A stretch of DNA of 64,000 bases, from contig NW_014577825.1 in NCBI RefSeq assembly GCF_000485595.1, forward strand, positions 3,734 through 67,733, read 5' to 3'. Under the pieces are notes generated by a model. That model was not told the DNA's origin and did not search any database. It saw only the letters and a list, made by a program, of their open reading frames with translations. Position 1 is the stretch's first letter. Every line of letters starts with the position of its first letter. Source of the DNA: Priapulus caudatus. Taxonomy: Eukaryota; Priapulida; Priapulimorpha; Priapulimorphida; Priapulidae. Made by a program: the position numbers and the translations under genes. Shown piece by piece: positions 1 to 10,342 of the stretch.

Positions 1-98
1 GACGAATGTCGGTTAGAGTTGCGAGCTGAGGTCGAGCAGACGAATGTCGGTTAGAGTTCCGAGCTGAGGTCGAGCAGACGAATGTCAAACGAATGTCA
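1..98. repeat. 38-bp tandem repeat, 2.3 copies
   Basis: Two nearly identical 38-bp units start at 1 and 39 (one base differs), followed by a 10-bp third start at 77 and a further partial repeat of the same GACGAATGTC core to 98. The array is cut by the window edge, so its true length is unknown. Confidence 0.9.
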
Positions 99-1556
99 CG
101 TTCACAGCTCGTCTGTCGTTTTTCTACATTCTCTCTTATCAGAACCGCTGATTAATCAAAACCCAGCGCATCTGTATTTTGAGGCAGAGAGTAAATAAAG
201 GAAATAAAAGAATGTTTTAGATTTATTACCACTCATGGTGCATTTATGTCGGAGGCATCCAGGTAACATATAGATAAGAACAGACGCACATGTGCGAGAT
301 TAAAACAACGATTGACGTCTTTATATCAAAATGTCAACATCACAGTTTAATTGCACAGCAGCGGAGACCGGGGCTAGTCGTTACATTTTTTCATCTTCAA
401 AAAGCTATAAGATAAAACAAGAACATATTTCGCAAGCATGTACTGCATTATTTTCATTAAATGTCATATAGAGCTTTCCAAATTCTCTGGTTGTTGAGAC
501 ACAATTACATTTTCCCCCGTTTTCGAAGCTTTACAATATATATATACATATATGGGGCCTATATGCTTTTATATCGTTGAACAGTATTTCCCTTTTCTCT
601 CCACTATTCATTTCTAAATTATTATTTTGTTTCATAGCGCTCAAAGTATAAACTATGTACAATATCACTAAGCTCTTTAAGAATCTACCTGACATTGCTA
701 GAAACTTAACACTTAATAAAATGTAAACAAAAGAAAAAAAACAAGGGTGAAAATGTCATATCTAAGAGAGTATATCAAGCATTCCTACTTAAAAGCAAAT
801 AACGTGATATTTAAAGACTAATATTTTAATTTTAAATAAAGTTGAAAGGTTCAGTTAACACTGAAGTTGGGTCCAGTAGCTACCTGACTGTAAACAATAA
901 ATTAAGGTCAGGGTTAAAATCAAGAAAAAATAAACCGATTAATCTCCAATCAATTTGAACACAAGAAAATATAAGTATGACGTCATCAGTGGAATAGCAG
1001 CTACAGCTATACCGATACCAAACATGTTATTTTGTGACTCAGAAACAAATTATGAGCGAAACAATTATATTTCTACTAAAACATATAAATGTTTGAAATA
1101 AAATTGAATATATAATACTGCTTAGAATTTATTATAGATATTATGTAATCATTGACTAGTATCACGCTCACAGCTCGTCTGTCGTCTTTCTACAATCTCT
1201 CATATCAGCACCGCTGATTAATCAAAACCCAGCGCGTCTGTATTTTGAGACAGAGTAAATAAAGGAATGTTTTAGATTTATTACAACTGATGATGCATTT
1301 ATGTCAGAGGCATCCAGATAACATATAGATAAGAACAGACGCACATGTGCGAGATTAAAACAACGATTGACGTCTTTATATCAAAATGTCAACATCAGTG
1401 TTTAATTCCTCCGCAGCGGAGACCGGGTTAGTCGTTACATTTTTTTCATCTCCCAAAACCTATAAGATAAAACAAGAACATATTTCGCAAGCATGTACTG
1501 CATTATTTTTATTAAAGGTAATATAGAGCTTTCCAAATTCTCTTGTTGTTGAGACA
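96..1556. repeat. Direct repeat pair about 1.07 kb apart
   Basis: The segment 96-502 recurs in the same orientation at 1162-1556 with small differences. A weaker third copy spans about 1741-1880. The copies share the order TCACG..CACAGCTCGTCTG, a GATAAGAACAGACGCAC block and a TTTCGCAAGCATGTACTGC block. The 660 bp between the first two copies is AT-rich with no gene I can support. The spacing could suit a solo retroelement or a duplicated non-autonomous element, but no primer-binding site, polypurine tract or gene supports an LTR reading. Confidence 0.8.
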
Positions 1557-2086
1557 GATACTGATATGTTTGAGCCAAGTATTGAGTAACAATAAGATGC
1601 TTTATTCCGATGACAAAATAGACACTACAGGATGGTTGACATGTTTGGCGGTGTGCCCCGATAGGTGGCAGCACCTGCTGGAGCTGGTCTCGCTAAATGC
1701 ATAATAAACATAACAGATACATTTTGACGTAACATGGGGTCTATAAGCAGTATAACATCGTTGAATAGTTTTCCCCTTTTCAGAGAGTGACAGAGAGTAA
1801 ATGAAGGAATGTATAAAACTTACTAACACCAAGAAATGCATTTATGTAGAACACAGCCGTGTAACATAAAGATAAGGAGCGACTCTGCAGGGAAAATTAC
1901 TCTCTGCTAGGCGGAAAGTTCACGAGTAACTGTCTGCGCTAGTAGACGTCACAGTGAGCTTTATTCTAAGCGATCAGAATAAACCGAGAGAATAATTCTT
2001 CACGAAATTTTATTTTTTCCATTCTTGGCTGAATGCTGCTCGGCTCTGGTTCAGCAGCTCGAACCGAGATGGGAAGTCAATCTTAT

Positions 2087-2118
2087 CAGGAGTAACATGA
2101 TCTATCATGTTACTCCTG
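2087..2118. repeat. Perfect 14-bp hairpin
   Basis: The arm CAGGAGTAACATGA (2087-2100) is followed by a TCTA loop and its exact complement TCATGTTACTCCTG (2105-2118). It stands between the 1.7-1.9 kb repeat and a telomere-like stretch, with no adjacent open frame. Confidence 0.85.
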
Positions 2119-2169
2119 GTCTTATTTAGAGTTGGTCTGAGCTTACTCGGCTGTCTAAACCTCGGCTGT

Positions 2170-2240
2170 CTTAACCTAACCCTAACCCTAACTCGGCCGT
2201 CTAAACCTCGGCTGTCTAACCCTAAACCTCGTGTATCTTT
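2170..2240. repeat. Short telomere-like interstitial repeat
   Basis: A few AACCCT units, interrupted by CGGCTGTCT and CGGCCGTCT phrases, match the C-strand of the metazoan TTAGGG telomere. The run is far too short and degenerate to be a chromosome end. Confidence 0.55.
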
Positions 2241-3437
2241 CTAAACCCCGTGTCTGTAGAGAACGTCGAGCGTATTTTCCGTGGAACCGGTCTCTCAGAT
2301 CCGAATTGAAGCAAACTAAAACTGTACGTGTAGCTAATACGTGGTGATCTCTGTCATAAACTGCCTTCAGCTACAATGGGAAAATACAATGGGTGTGTGC
2401 ACAAATGGGCCCTCACATATTACATATTTTTTACAAACATACTTTGGTCACTGGTGGGCCTGGAGCAATGCACCACTAGCACCATGGTTAATCCGGCCCT
2501 GACTGCAGCTACTGATATTTCATCATAGATCGTCCTTCAAAGACTGCCAGCTTTGAGTTATGACTGATATGCCAAGAGCAGTGTTATGTCACATTTGTAC
2601 ATGCAAAGTATGAGAAACTGTTAAAAGTATGTAGTTTGTGAAACTAGTCATGGCAGTGAAAGACGTGTTTCTTCCAGTCGAAGTTTGACTGTGAGAACAA
2701 AGAACAGTTAATTGAGTGTGGGGCTATCCGGATAAGAAACATCATCAGGTGCAGTAAAATTTACAATGATGGTATTCATGAACAACTCGAAGAAGATCTC
2801 CAAAGAAACATACAGTGAATTGACTTTAAGGTGTCACAAAAACTGTCCTTCTACTTATACATCTTCATCTCAAATAAAAAGACATACTAAGAGGCAAGCA
2901 CGTGAAACACATTCACATTGTAAAATCTTTTGCGTGTTTAAGTATAGAGGGCGATCTTAAGATAGACTTGCTTTAGAGTCTTCTCAGTTGATTGTTGTCG
3001 ATGCCGAAAGATGTGTGTTGTATTGTGAAGGTGAAAAACCCATTGATTTATCAGTATTTTGCTAACCAGTTGGAAAATCATTACTGTTGGATGATTTCCG
3101 TTGCTGATGCAGGATTTCGTATTCCTGAAGGTAGTTCTAGCATGGTAGTGTGTGCTGAACTGGATGTTGTTGTATAGCCAGGCATAAACAGTGAGCTTTC
3201 AAATTGACACATGTAATTTAGGTAACCAGATTGATTTAAAGGATAATCACAGATGAAAATGAGCAATCAGTTTACGGTGCATATGTTATGTAGTCCATAT
3301 GAAAGTTTTGTGAAACGAGTTAAGTTTGTTTCGCATGTTTGTTGTTACAGAATCGAATGAGACGTATAAGAATAAACTTCATACGATAACCCCAGGCTTT
3401 ACGACTTGTTGCTGTTTCCTTTCACACACACGTACCT

Positions 3438-3840
3438 ATGAAAAAGACAAGACAATATAATACTGGTAGTTTTGACTTTAAACTTTACTGTTTATTCTGT
3501 GGAGAAGAATGTAATCTGAACAAAACCCTAAAAATCCATCTCGTTGGAGAGAGGCATACTTGTGTCGGCAGATTCAGAAAAAAAGGAGACAAAGTATCCT
3601 TCAGTCAATTTTGGACTTTTGCAAAAAAATAAATGATGACTGGGCTATGACTGTTCGTGTTGAAGGAGCAATCAGTGACCTACATGCTGCAGAGGCTAGA
3701 TATCATGTAGACTGCAAATCACAATTTGTGTCTCCGAGATCGGCCCACTCTTATCAAATCCTTGATAGCTGCATGAAGAGTTTTAGAGATTTCAAGTGCT
3801 GGGTTAAGAATTCATCAACCCCTAGGATCCCCGTCATAAT
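3438..3840 (+). pseudogene. N-terminal fragment of a zinc-finger/FEN1-like family gene
   Basis: Two overlapping frames together give a CLFCGEEC zinc-binding start, then an NDDWAMTVRV segment and the phrase DLHAAEARYHVDC. The same architecture (CIFCKK followed by REIVAAEAHYHHTCY) begins the large minus-strand gene near 54.8 kb, so this appears to be a relative's 5' end. The frame changes once between 3560 and 3632. Nothing recognisable as the C-terminal nuclease follows within 1 kb. Function as a gene is unlikely; it is best read as a decayed, truncated mobile-element gene. The zinc-ligand pattern is seen directly. The family link is inferred from this similarity and from memory of abundant uncharacterised invertebrate proteins. 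Confidence 0.6.
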
Positions 3841-4171
3841 TGTGATGATGAATCCGGCATCATTGTTGACACAAGAGGTGGTTCCATTATTCCACTGGAA
3901 GTATTTATTTGCGAAGTTATATAAAGATTTCGGATTGTCTTCTCGAATGTGTGTTACGTACAATAGACATGGCTACAAGATTCAACAAAATTCAGTTCTA
4001 TGGTGATTTTGTCGTGATCATAAAGGGTGAGTTCAGAATATGCTCTACATACCCAGGCTGGCTAGCCGTAAAGAATCAAATAAACTCACAAGTTACTGCG
4101 TTGATATACTCTCGTGTGTGCGATATTTATAGCAAGTACCCAGGTGAATCTCTCTACAATGTATAGTAAAT

Positions 4172-4638
4172 ATGTTTTTTGATGCTGCTAACAAGGATCA
4201 GCAGATACTAAAAAACGACTACCATGAAACAGTTAAAGCTATTCCCTCGTTGGCAATAGCTCAAATACTGAGGAATTTCGAAACAGTGGTATCCACTAAG
4301 TTCCCAGAATATATGGAGGGCGTATCAAAAACACTTGGTACTAATATAGTATCATTCTTTGGTCGCAGGTAAGTTTCAAACTCGGATGCCTTCATGATGT
4401 TGGAGATATCAGGACTATGGAAGTCAAATGGATCAATACCATTGAGTCGGCTAGGAATTTCCTTAGGATCGCCACCAAACCAGCAAGTGTTGATCACAAT
4501 TCTGCAGAAGAGATTAGGGACCACTTCGTGAAGGTGTTCTGCAAGGAGTACTTTAAGAAAAACAAGAGGTGGCCCCTAGTGAGGATATGCCCAGGGATTG
4601 AAGGTTATTTAGAAGAAGCCATCAACAGGGATGAGTGA
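4172..4638 (+). pseudogene. Unrecognised coding remnants
   Basis: Two open stretches, 4172-4372 and 4417-4638, look protein-like. The second contains SAEEIRDHFVKVF near its middle, loosely reminiscent of the C-terminus of Harbinger-type transposases, but no catalytic region is visible. There is a GT-like donor near 4369 (CGCAG|GTAAGT). I do not recognise the product. The frames may be exons of one decayed element gene that also includes the fragment upstream. Confidence 0.25.
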
Positions 4639-5652
4639 CAAATTCCAAAAAATACAGAAAGTTGATATTGCTGATTGCGTATAGCTCTCAGGGTCGGAAC
4701 ATGTATCAATTGGCAGCCAAATTGGCAGCGGAAGCCCTTCTCTCATTGCAAACATGTTTGGCGTATCAAACCAAACACAGAAACGGATCACGTACCTTAC
4801 ACCCCACCAGGCTAAAATAGGCAAATAAGGAATTTTATGAATGGGACCTTTTTTAAAAAAATCCGGAATTCCGGGTTTTCCTGGAAAACTTTCATCCCTG
4901 CATCAAGACATCCACCTGACCATAAATAGGATCTAATGTAGCCTTCCGCAAACTTCTGAGCCGGCGTCCCAACGAAAATTTCGGCCAATCGGCAGTAATT
5001 TTAGCCTAAGAAAAGTTGTTAGTTTTGTTGACTTATGTTCAATACTTTGTATATAATTAATATCAGTGATATGTGTCAGTAGTAGTTTGGCAATAAACAT
5101 GAATGAAAATAAAATAAAATACCTTGTTTCAAAGTGTTATTTTATTTGATTCTGATTCTACAACTGAACTCAACACAACAACATCGATCATCTCCCCCCT
5201 CGCAAACGACCAAGCATGGAGGAAAGCACGTGCTACTTATCAGTAAGCCCCTCCCACAACAAATCACTCATCTTAGTCAGCAGCCAATCAGGGCAGAGTT
5301 ATGAAATCAATGAGTCATACAACAAAATAAGCAATTACACTTTTTATTTCAAAGACATCGAAAACAATTTGAAATCTTCAACTACTGTATTAAGTTATTG
5401 TTATCACGTTGTAAAAACATCATTATTCGTCAAAACTTTTGAAACATATGTCATATGATTTCAAGCAAGGGGAAAACGTTTGAATACTGAAAAGAAAAAC
5501 GTTCGGAAACAAGTTTCAGATCTCAATAATACTAGTAATACATGTAATTCTGAAAAACTTCAATCGAAATGAAAAATTCAGCATCATTGTTCCACAGTAC
5601 ATGAGTCTCTCTCAGTTTAATGGGAAGGATGGGCTTGTTTATCCTGGATTAT

Positions 5653-6525
5653 TTAATCTATCCTTGCTCTGTGAGGTGACAGGGCGACTCGTAAATTAGC
5701 CTGAAGTGCATCAGTTTGCAAGCGGTTGCAGTATTTGTTTTTCAAGTACGCTACTGCAGAAAACCCGGCCTCGCACATATAGGTTGTTGTGAAAGGGAGC
5801 AGAAATTTCAGGGCCATACTGGAAATTCCTCTGTACTCGCCCTGGACATGGATCCAGAATTTCACTGTGCCGTGTCTTTGAAAGTAGCTTATCAAAGCAC
5901 CGTCGTTAGCCAGGTCAATCAGCTGTTCTTGATTGGGAAGGTCCAAATTTAGAGCCGTCAAATCCACGTTGAAGGGATCTCTAACCCAATTGAATTCCTG
6001 TCTTATGTCGTCGCCTGATGGAAAGAAGTCCTCGAACCGCTGACGAAGATTTGTCAAGTGCTCGATGATGACATCTGCATTGACGTTTATCCTCCTTGCT
6101 GTGACAAACTGATGCAACTCCTCAAACATATCTATCTCCCCTCTGAAATTTATCGCGAACTTGGGGCTTTTAAGAACATCTTCTTTCAGTTGTTGCTCAA
6201 TGGCCTCCCCCAAGTCAATGACTCTTCTTCTCACTGTATCGGCAGACAATGGTACCATAGAAATCTTAGCAGCTGCTTGCTCCCCAAGCATCTCCTTCAC
6301 TATCGCTTTGGTACAAGGCAACACTAGTTCCTCGCCAATAGAAAACGGCTTTTTCTCTTTTGCAATGAGTTCCGCAGCAACGAAGCTTGCTTTCAACAAA
6401 TCTTTCGGCGTGGTGAAATGCTTCTTAGCTTGTCTCTTGTCAACTTCATACTCTCGCTTCTTCCTTTGGAAAAATTCTAGTGGCTTGTCGTGATATTCCG
6501 GGTGGTTCTGAATGATGAGGCGCAG
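5653..6525 (-). pseudogene. Internally deleted hAT (ZBED5-like) transposase
   Basis: Reading leftward from 6525, the exon starts at a good acceptor (TTTGCAG), so the in-frame Met at 6549 lies in intron. The protein opens with the tail of a BED-type zinc finger (HPEYHDKPLEFFQRK) and continues through the helical IGEELVLPC and ADTVRRRV segments typical of ZBED5/FAM200-type hAT proteins. It reaches SPKFAINF, where the catalytic DDE core should begin, and then jumps to a FEELHQFV segment. The C-terminal hAT dimerisation region follows (LPFTTTYMCEAGFSAV, then LKNKYCNRL). The RNase H-like catalytic middle, several hundred residues in full-length members, is missing and the frame stays open across the junction. 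An upstream exon with the BED cysteines is not found. The product would be a catalytically dead deletion derivative, possibly able to bind DNA or dimerise. Confidence 0.8.
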
Positions 6526-6803
6526 CTGCAAATCAACGAAGCAAATCATTGTTTAACAATCACTCTACACTTTAACAATCACTCTACATCGTCCGGTTCT
6601 TTTGAAACTATTTTCAAAGATAACATGTGTCAAATCATTGTTAAATGTGTGTAAGTTGATAAAGATTGTTGTGTGCTGGTTGTAAATTTCGATCGTGTTT
6701 CCGGCAAAACGGAAGAAATACCTTTGATTTTTTCTTCACTTGAAAACTCAGGCGTCCCACCTGAATTTTCAGGCGTCCCAATTTTTGGGACGCATCCCAG
6801 GGT

Positions 6804-7186
6804 TTGAGTAAGGTTGATCTAATAGATGGCCAGTTCATGCTTTCAAGTGTGTTGCGCTCCTTAAAAATCTGGAGTTTGATTACCATATTGATGTTTCCGA
6901 CATGTTGTCTGACAAATCTACATCTGGTGGTAAATCCAACTGGATGCATAATTTCGATAGAAAGGCATACAGAGATAGATCATCTACTGCAAAGACTCGT
7001 GTCCTGGAGCAGTATTTATGTCAAGAGACTCCTACGGTTAGAGACATCACAGCAATTGAGACGAACACCTTAGATCCGGATTTATACCAGCTAGACGCTG
7101 TATTTAAGGAGAAAGAACCAAAGATCAACAATGCTAGGCCGTTTGTCAAGTTAAACTACCCTCTGTTACCAATTTTGTCGCCTTGA
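6804..7186 (+). other. Unrecognised open frames
   Basis: Two overlapping frames (6804-7073 and 6902-7186) are open, the second being serine/lysine rich and possibly coding. No motif, splice structure or relative is apparent. From 7190 to 7860 I see no gene; the sequence is AT-rich and leads into the satellite array. Confidence 0.15.
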
Positions 7187-7860
7187 CAAAAGTATCCTGG
7201 TGTTTGCAGTTCTAGTTAAACTCAAAAACACAGAGTTTATTTTGCCTTGATATACACAGCTTTATTCTTGATGCGTTTCTAGTTTTTACAAAGCCCGTCT
7301 TTCCAATGCTCTCGTTTTATGCGTACTGCCTGGCACTGCCCCAGTCGCTACTTTTTATTTTTCTACAAAAACACTCATACGCTAAATGCAAGGTTTTTGT
7401 TCACCCGTTGTGCTAAAGACTGCTCGACTGCCGGGAAAGTGTGACTCCCTCGCGGGAAAATTACGACTTTGAGTAAAAAAAAGTTTTTGATGTCTAATTG
7501 AGCAAGATAAAGAAAGCATGTTTTGACTCAGCGAGCGACGAGTTTCAGCTAGCAACGCGTCTAGACTCGCTTCCGCGGTGTCCTTTTGATCTTTATCATT
7601 TCTTTATTTCCGACAATAACAACTTGCGCTCAAGTTGTCGCTCGTGGGCGAAGCACGTGGACTTGTTTTTGTTTTAGCTTATTCATTCATTTCTTGTTTC
7701 ACTCCCATTGGTCCACGCTGCTGTAGTAGGCGTGCCCATTTTGCAATGTGAGGTGCACAGCTGCAGAAAGTTAAAATTTCCCGCGAACATGAAGTCTATA
7801 AATAGATTCTTCCCGCAAGGACATCGTGTTTAATAATTATTTGTTTTATAGAGATATTGC

Positions 7861-9772
7861 AGAGAGGCACGCCGCGCGACGGCAATTATTCAATAACAAC
7901 GTGCGACGTCGTATATAGTACGTCGCGCAAAGAGGCACGCCGCGTGACGGCAATTATTTATTAAAAACGTGCGGCGTCGTATATAGTACGTCGCGCAGAG
8001 GCACGCCGTCGCGAGCGCGCAATATATTTATTAAAAACGTGGCGACGTCGTATATAGTAAATCGCGCAAGAGAGGCACGCCGTCCGCGGCCAATTATTTA
8101 TTAAAAACGTGCAACGTCGTATATATAAGTAACGTCGCGCAGAGAAGGCACCGCCGTCCGACGGCAATTATTTATTAAAAACGGTGCGACGTCGTATATA
8201 GTAAATCGCGGCAAAGAGGCACGCCGACCGACGGCAATTATATTATTAAAAACGTGCGACGTCGTATATAGTACGTCGCGCAAAGGAGGCACGCAGTCCG
8301 ACGGCAATTATTTATTAAAAACGTGGGCGACGTCGTATATAGTACGTCGCGCAAAGAGGCACGCCGTCCGACGGCAATTTATTTATAAAAACGTGCGACG
8401 TCGTATATAGTGAAGGTCGCCAAAGAGGCACGCCGTCCGACGGCAATTATTCATTAAAAACGTGCGGCGTCGTATATAGTAAATCGCGCAGAGAGGCGCC
8501 GTCCGACGGCAATTATTCAGATAAAAACGTGAGACGTCGCATATAGTAAGTCGCGCAGAGAAGAACGCCGTGCGACGGCAATTATTCAGATAAAAACGTG
8601 AGACGTCGCATATAGTAAACGCGCAGAGAAGAACGCCGTGTGACGGCAATTATTCATTAAAAACGTACAACGTCGTATATAGTAGCGTCGCGCAGCAGGC
8701 ACGCGCTCCGAGCGGCAATTTTCATTAAAAACGTGCGACGTCGTATATAGTAAATCGCGCGGCAGAGAGGACACCGCCGTCCGACGGCAATTATTTATTA
8801 AAAACGTGGCGACGTCGTATATACTACGTCCGCGCAAAGAGGCACGCCGTCCGACGGCAAATTATTCATTAAAAACGTGCGACGTTTTAATATAGTAAAT
8901 CGCGCAGAGAGGCACGCTGTCCGACGGCAATTAATTATTAAAAACGTGCAACGTCGTATATAGTACGTCGCGCAAAGAGGCACGCCGTCCGACGGCAATT
9001 ATTCATTAAAAAACATGCGACGTCGTATATAGTAAAATCGCGCAGAGAGGCAAGCCTGCCGACGGCAATTATTTATTAAAACGTGCGACGTCGTATAGTA
9101 GTACGTCGCGCAAAGAGGCAGCGCCGTCCGACGGCAATTATTCATGCCAAAACGCTGCAACGTCGTATATAGTAAGTCGCGCAGAGAAGAACGCCGTGCG
9201 ACGGCAATTATTCAGATAAAAACGTGAGACGTCGCATATAGTAAGTCGCGCAGAGAAGAACGCCGTGCGACGGCAATTATTTATTAAAACGTGCGACGCT
9301 CGTATATAGTCAATCCGCGCAGAGAGGCACGCGTCCGACGGCAATTATTCATTAAAAAACGTGGCAACGTCGTATATAGTAAATCGCACAGGAGGAACGC
9401 CGTACGACGGCAATTATTTATTAAAACGTGCGTCGTCGTATATATATAAGTCGCGGCAGAGAGGCACGCGCGTGACGGCAATTATTCATTAAAAAGTGCG
9501 ACGTCACATATAGTACGTCGCGCAAAGGCGCACGCCGCGGACGGCAATTATTCAATAACAACGTGGCGACGTCGTATATAGCGTACGATGCGCGCAAAGA
9601 GGCACGCCGCGCGACGGCAATTATTCATTAAAAACGTGCGACGTCGCATATAGTACGTCGCGCAAAGAGGCACACCGTGCGACGGCAATTATTCAATAAC
9701 AACGTGCGACGTAGCATATAGTACGTCGCGCAAAGAGGCACACCGCGCGACGGCAATTATGCAATAAAAACC
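7861..9772. repeat. 68-bp satellite array, about 28 units
   Basis: Head-to-tail units of about 68 bp run for 1.9 kb. Each unit carries two dyads: GCCGTCCGACGGC, and GCGACGT...ACGTCGC around a TATATAGT centre, joined by an AT-rich linker (CAATTATTCATTAAAAAC). Units alternate in places between a TACGTCGCGCAAAGAGG form and a TAAATCGCGCAGAGAGG form (clear from about 8760 to 9110), suggesting a dimeric higher-order repeat near 136 bp. A third variant (AGAGAAGAACGCC) occurs near 8560-8640 and 9180-9270. Many units differ by one-base insertions or losses. Minus-strand open frames across the array are only the translated repeat and are not genes. Confidence 0.95.
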
Positions 9773-10342
9773 GTAAAATTCGGGTTTCAATTTTCAGCTC
9801 GGTTTCGGTTATGGTTTTCTTGGGAAGGAACTACTAGAATAATATTACACTGTAAAAACATTTACAAGTAGGTGTTTTGTGATTGTTTATTTCATTATTT
9901 GCTTCACACTCATACAATTACTCAGACAGACGAAAATACAGACACATCCATGTCACCCATTGATGAAAAATTGACGTAAAACGTCACTTCCGGTCGCGGG
10001 AAATTGTTGGCAACATTTCCATATTGCCGGGAAATTTACATTTTTTCTAGCCGTGGTAATGCAGTCGGAAGTGTGCCCTGGCAGGAAAATATGATATAGA
10101 CTTGTTTGTTTGAATTGTTTGTATGAGAGGGTGGTGGGATATACTGTTCAGAATTGGTTTGTACAATTAAATAAATAAAGATTTATTTACCAAATAAAGC
10201 CACAAGTTTACACGGTTTCAAATGATAAAACGTTTTATTACAACAAGTTGGTAATACAAAATTATCTTCTGGCAAAGTAAGTAAGCAAAGTAGCAAAGTA
10301 ATATAACACTGTTATGATATAGCAATCTAGGAATGTCCCAGT
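9773..10342. other. Gene-free spacer after the satellite
   Basis: AT-rich sequence with no supported gene. A TCGCGGGAAA block near 9995 is the inverted counterpart of TTTCCCGCGA near 7784, left of the array, so the satellite may lie inside one older element, but the match is short. Confidence 0.3.

Noticed and set aside
96..1556. LTR retrotransposon
   Set aside because: The direct repeats lack a primer-binding site, polypurine tract and any coding region between them, and a third partial copy follows.
2170..2240. Chromosome end
   Set aside because: Only a few degenerate AACCCT units within continuous sequence.
7961..9481. Minus-strand open frames with repeated NNCRRTA and CDVSRF phrases
   Set aside because: They are translations of the 68-bp satellite and change frame with every unit indel.
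7861..9772. CRISPR-like array
   Set aside because: Whole units repeat; there is no constant repeat alternating with unique spacers, and the context is eukaryotic.
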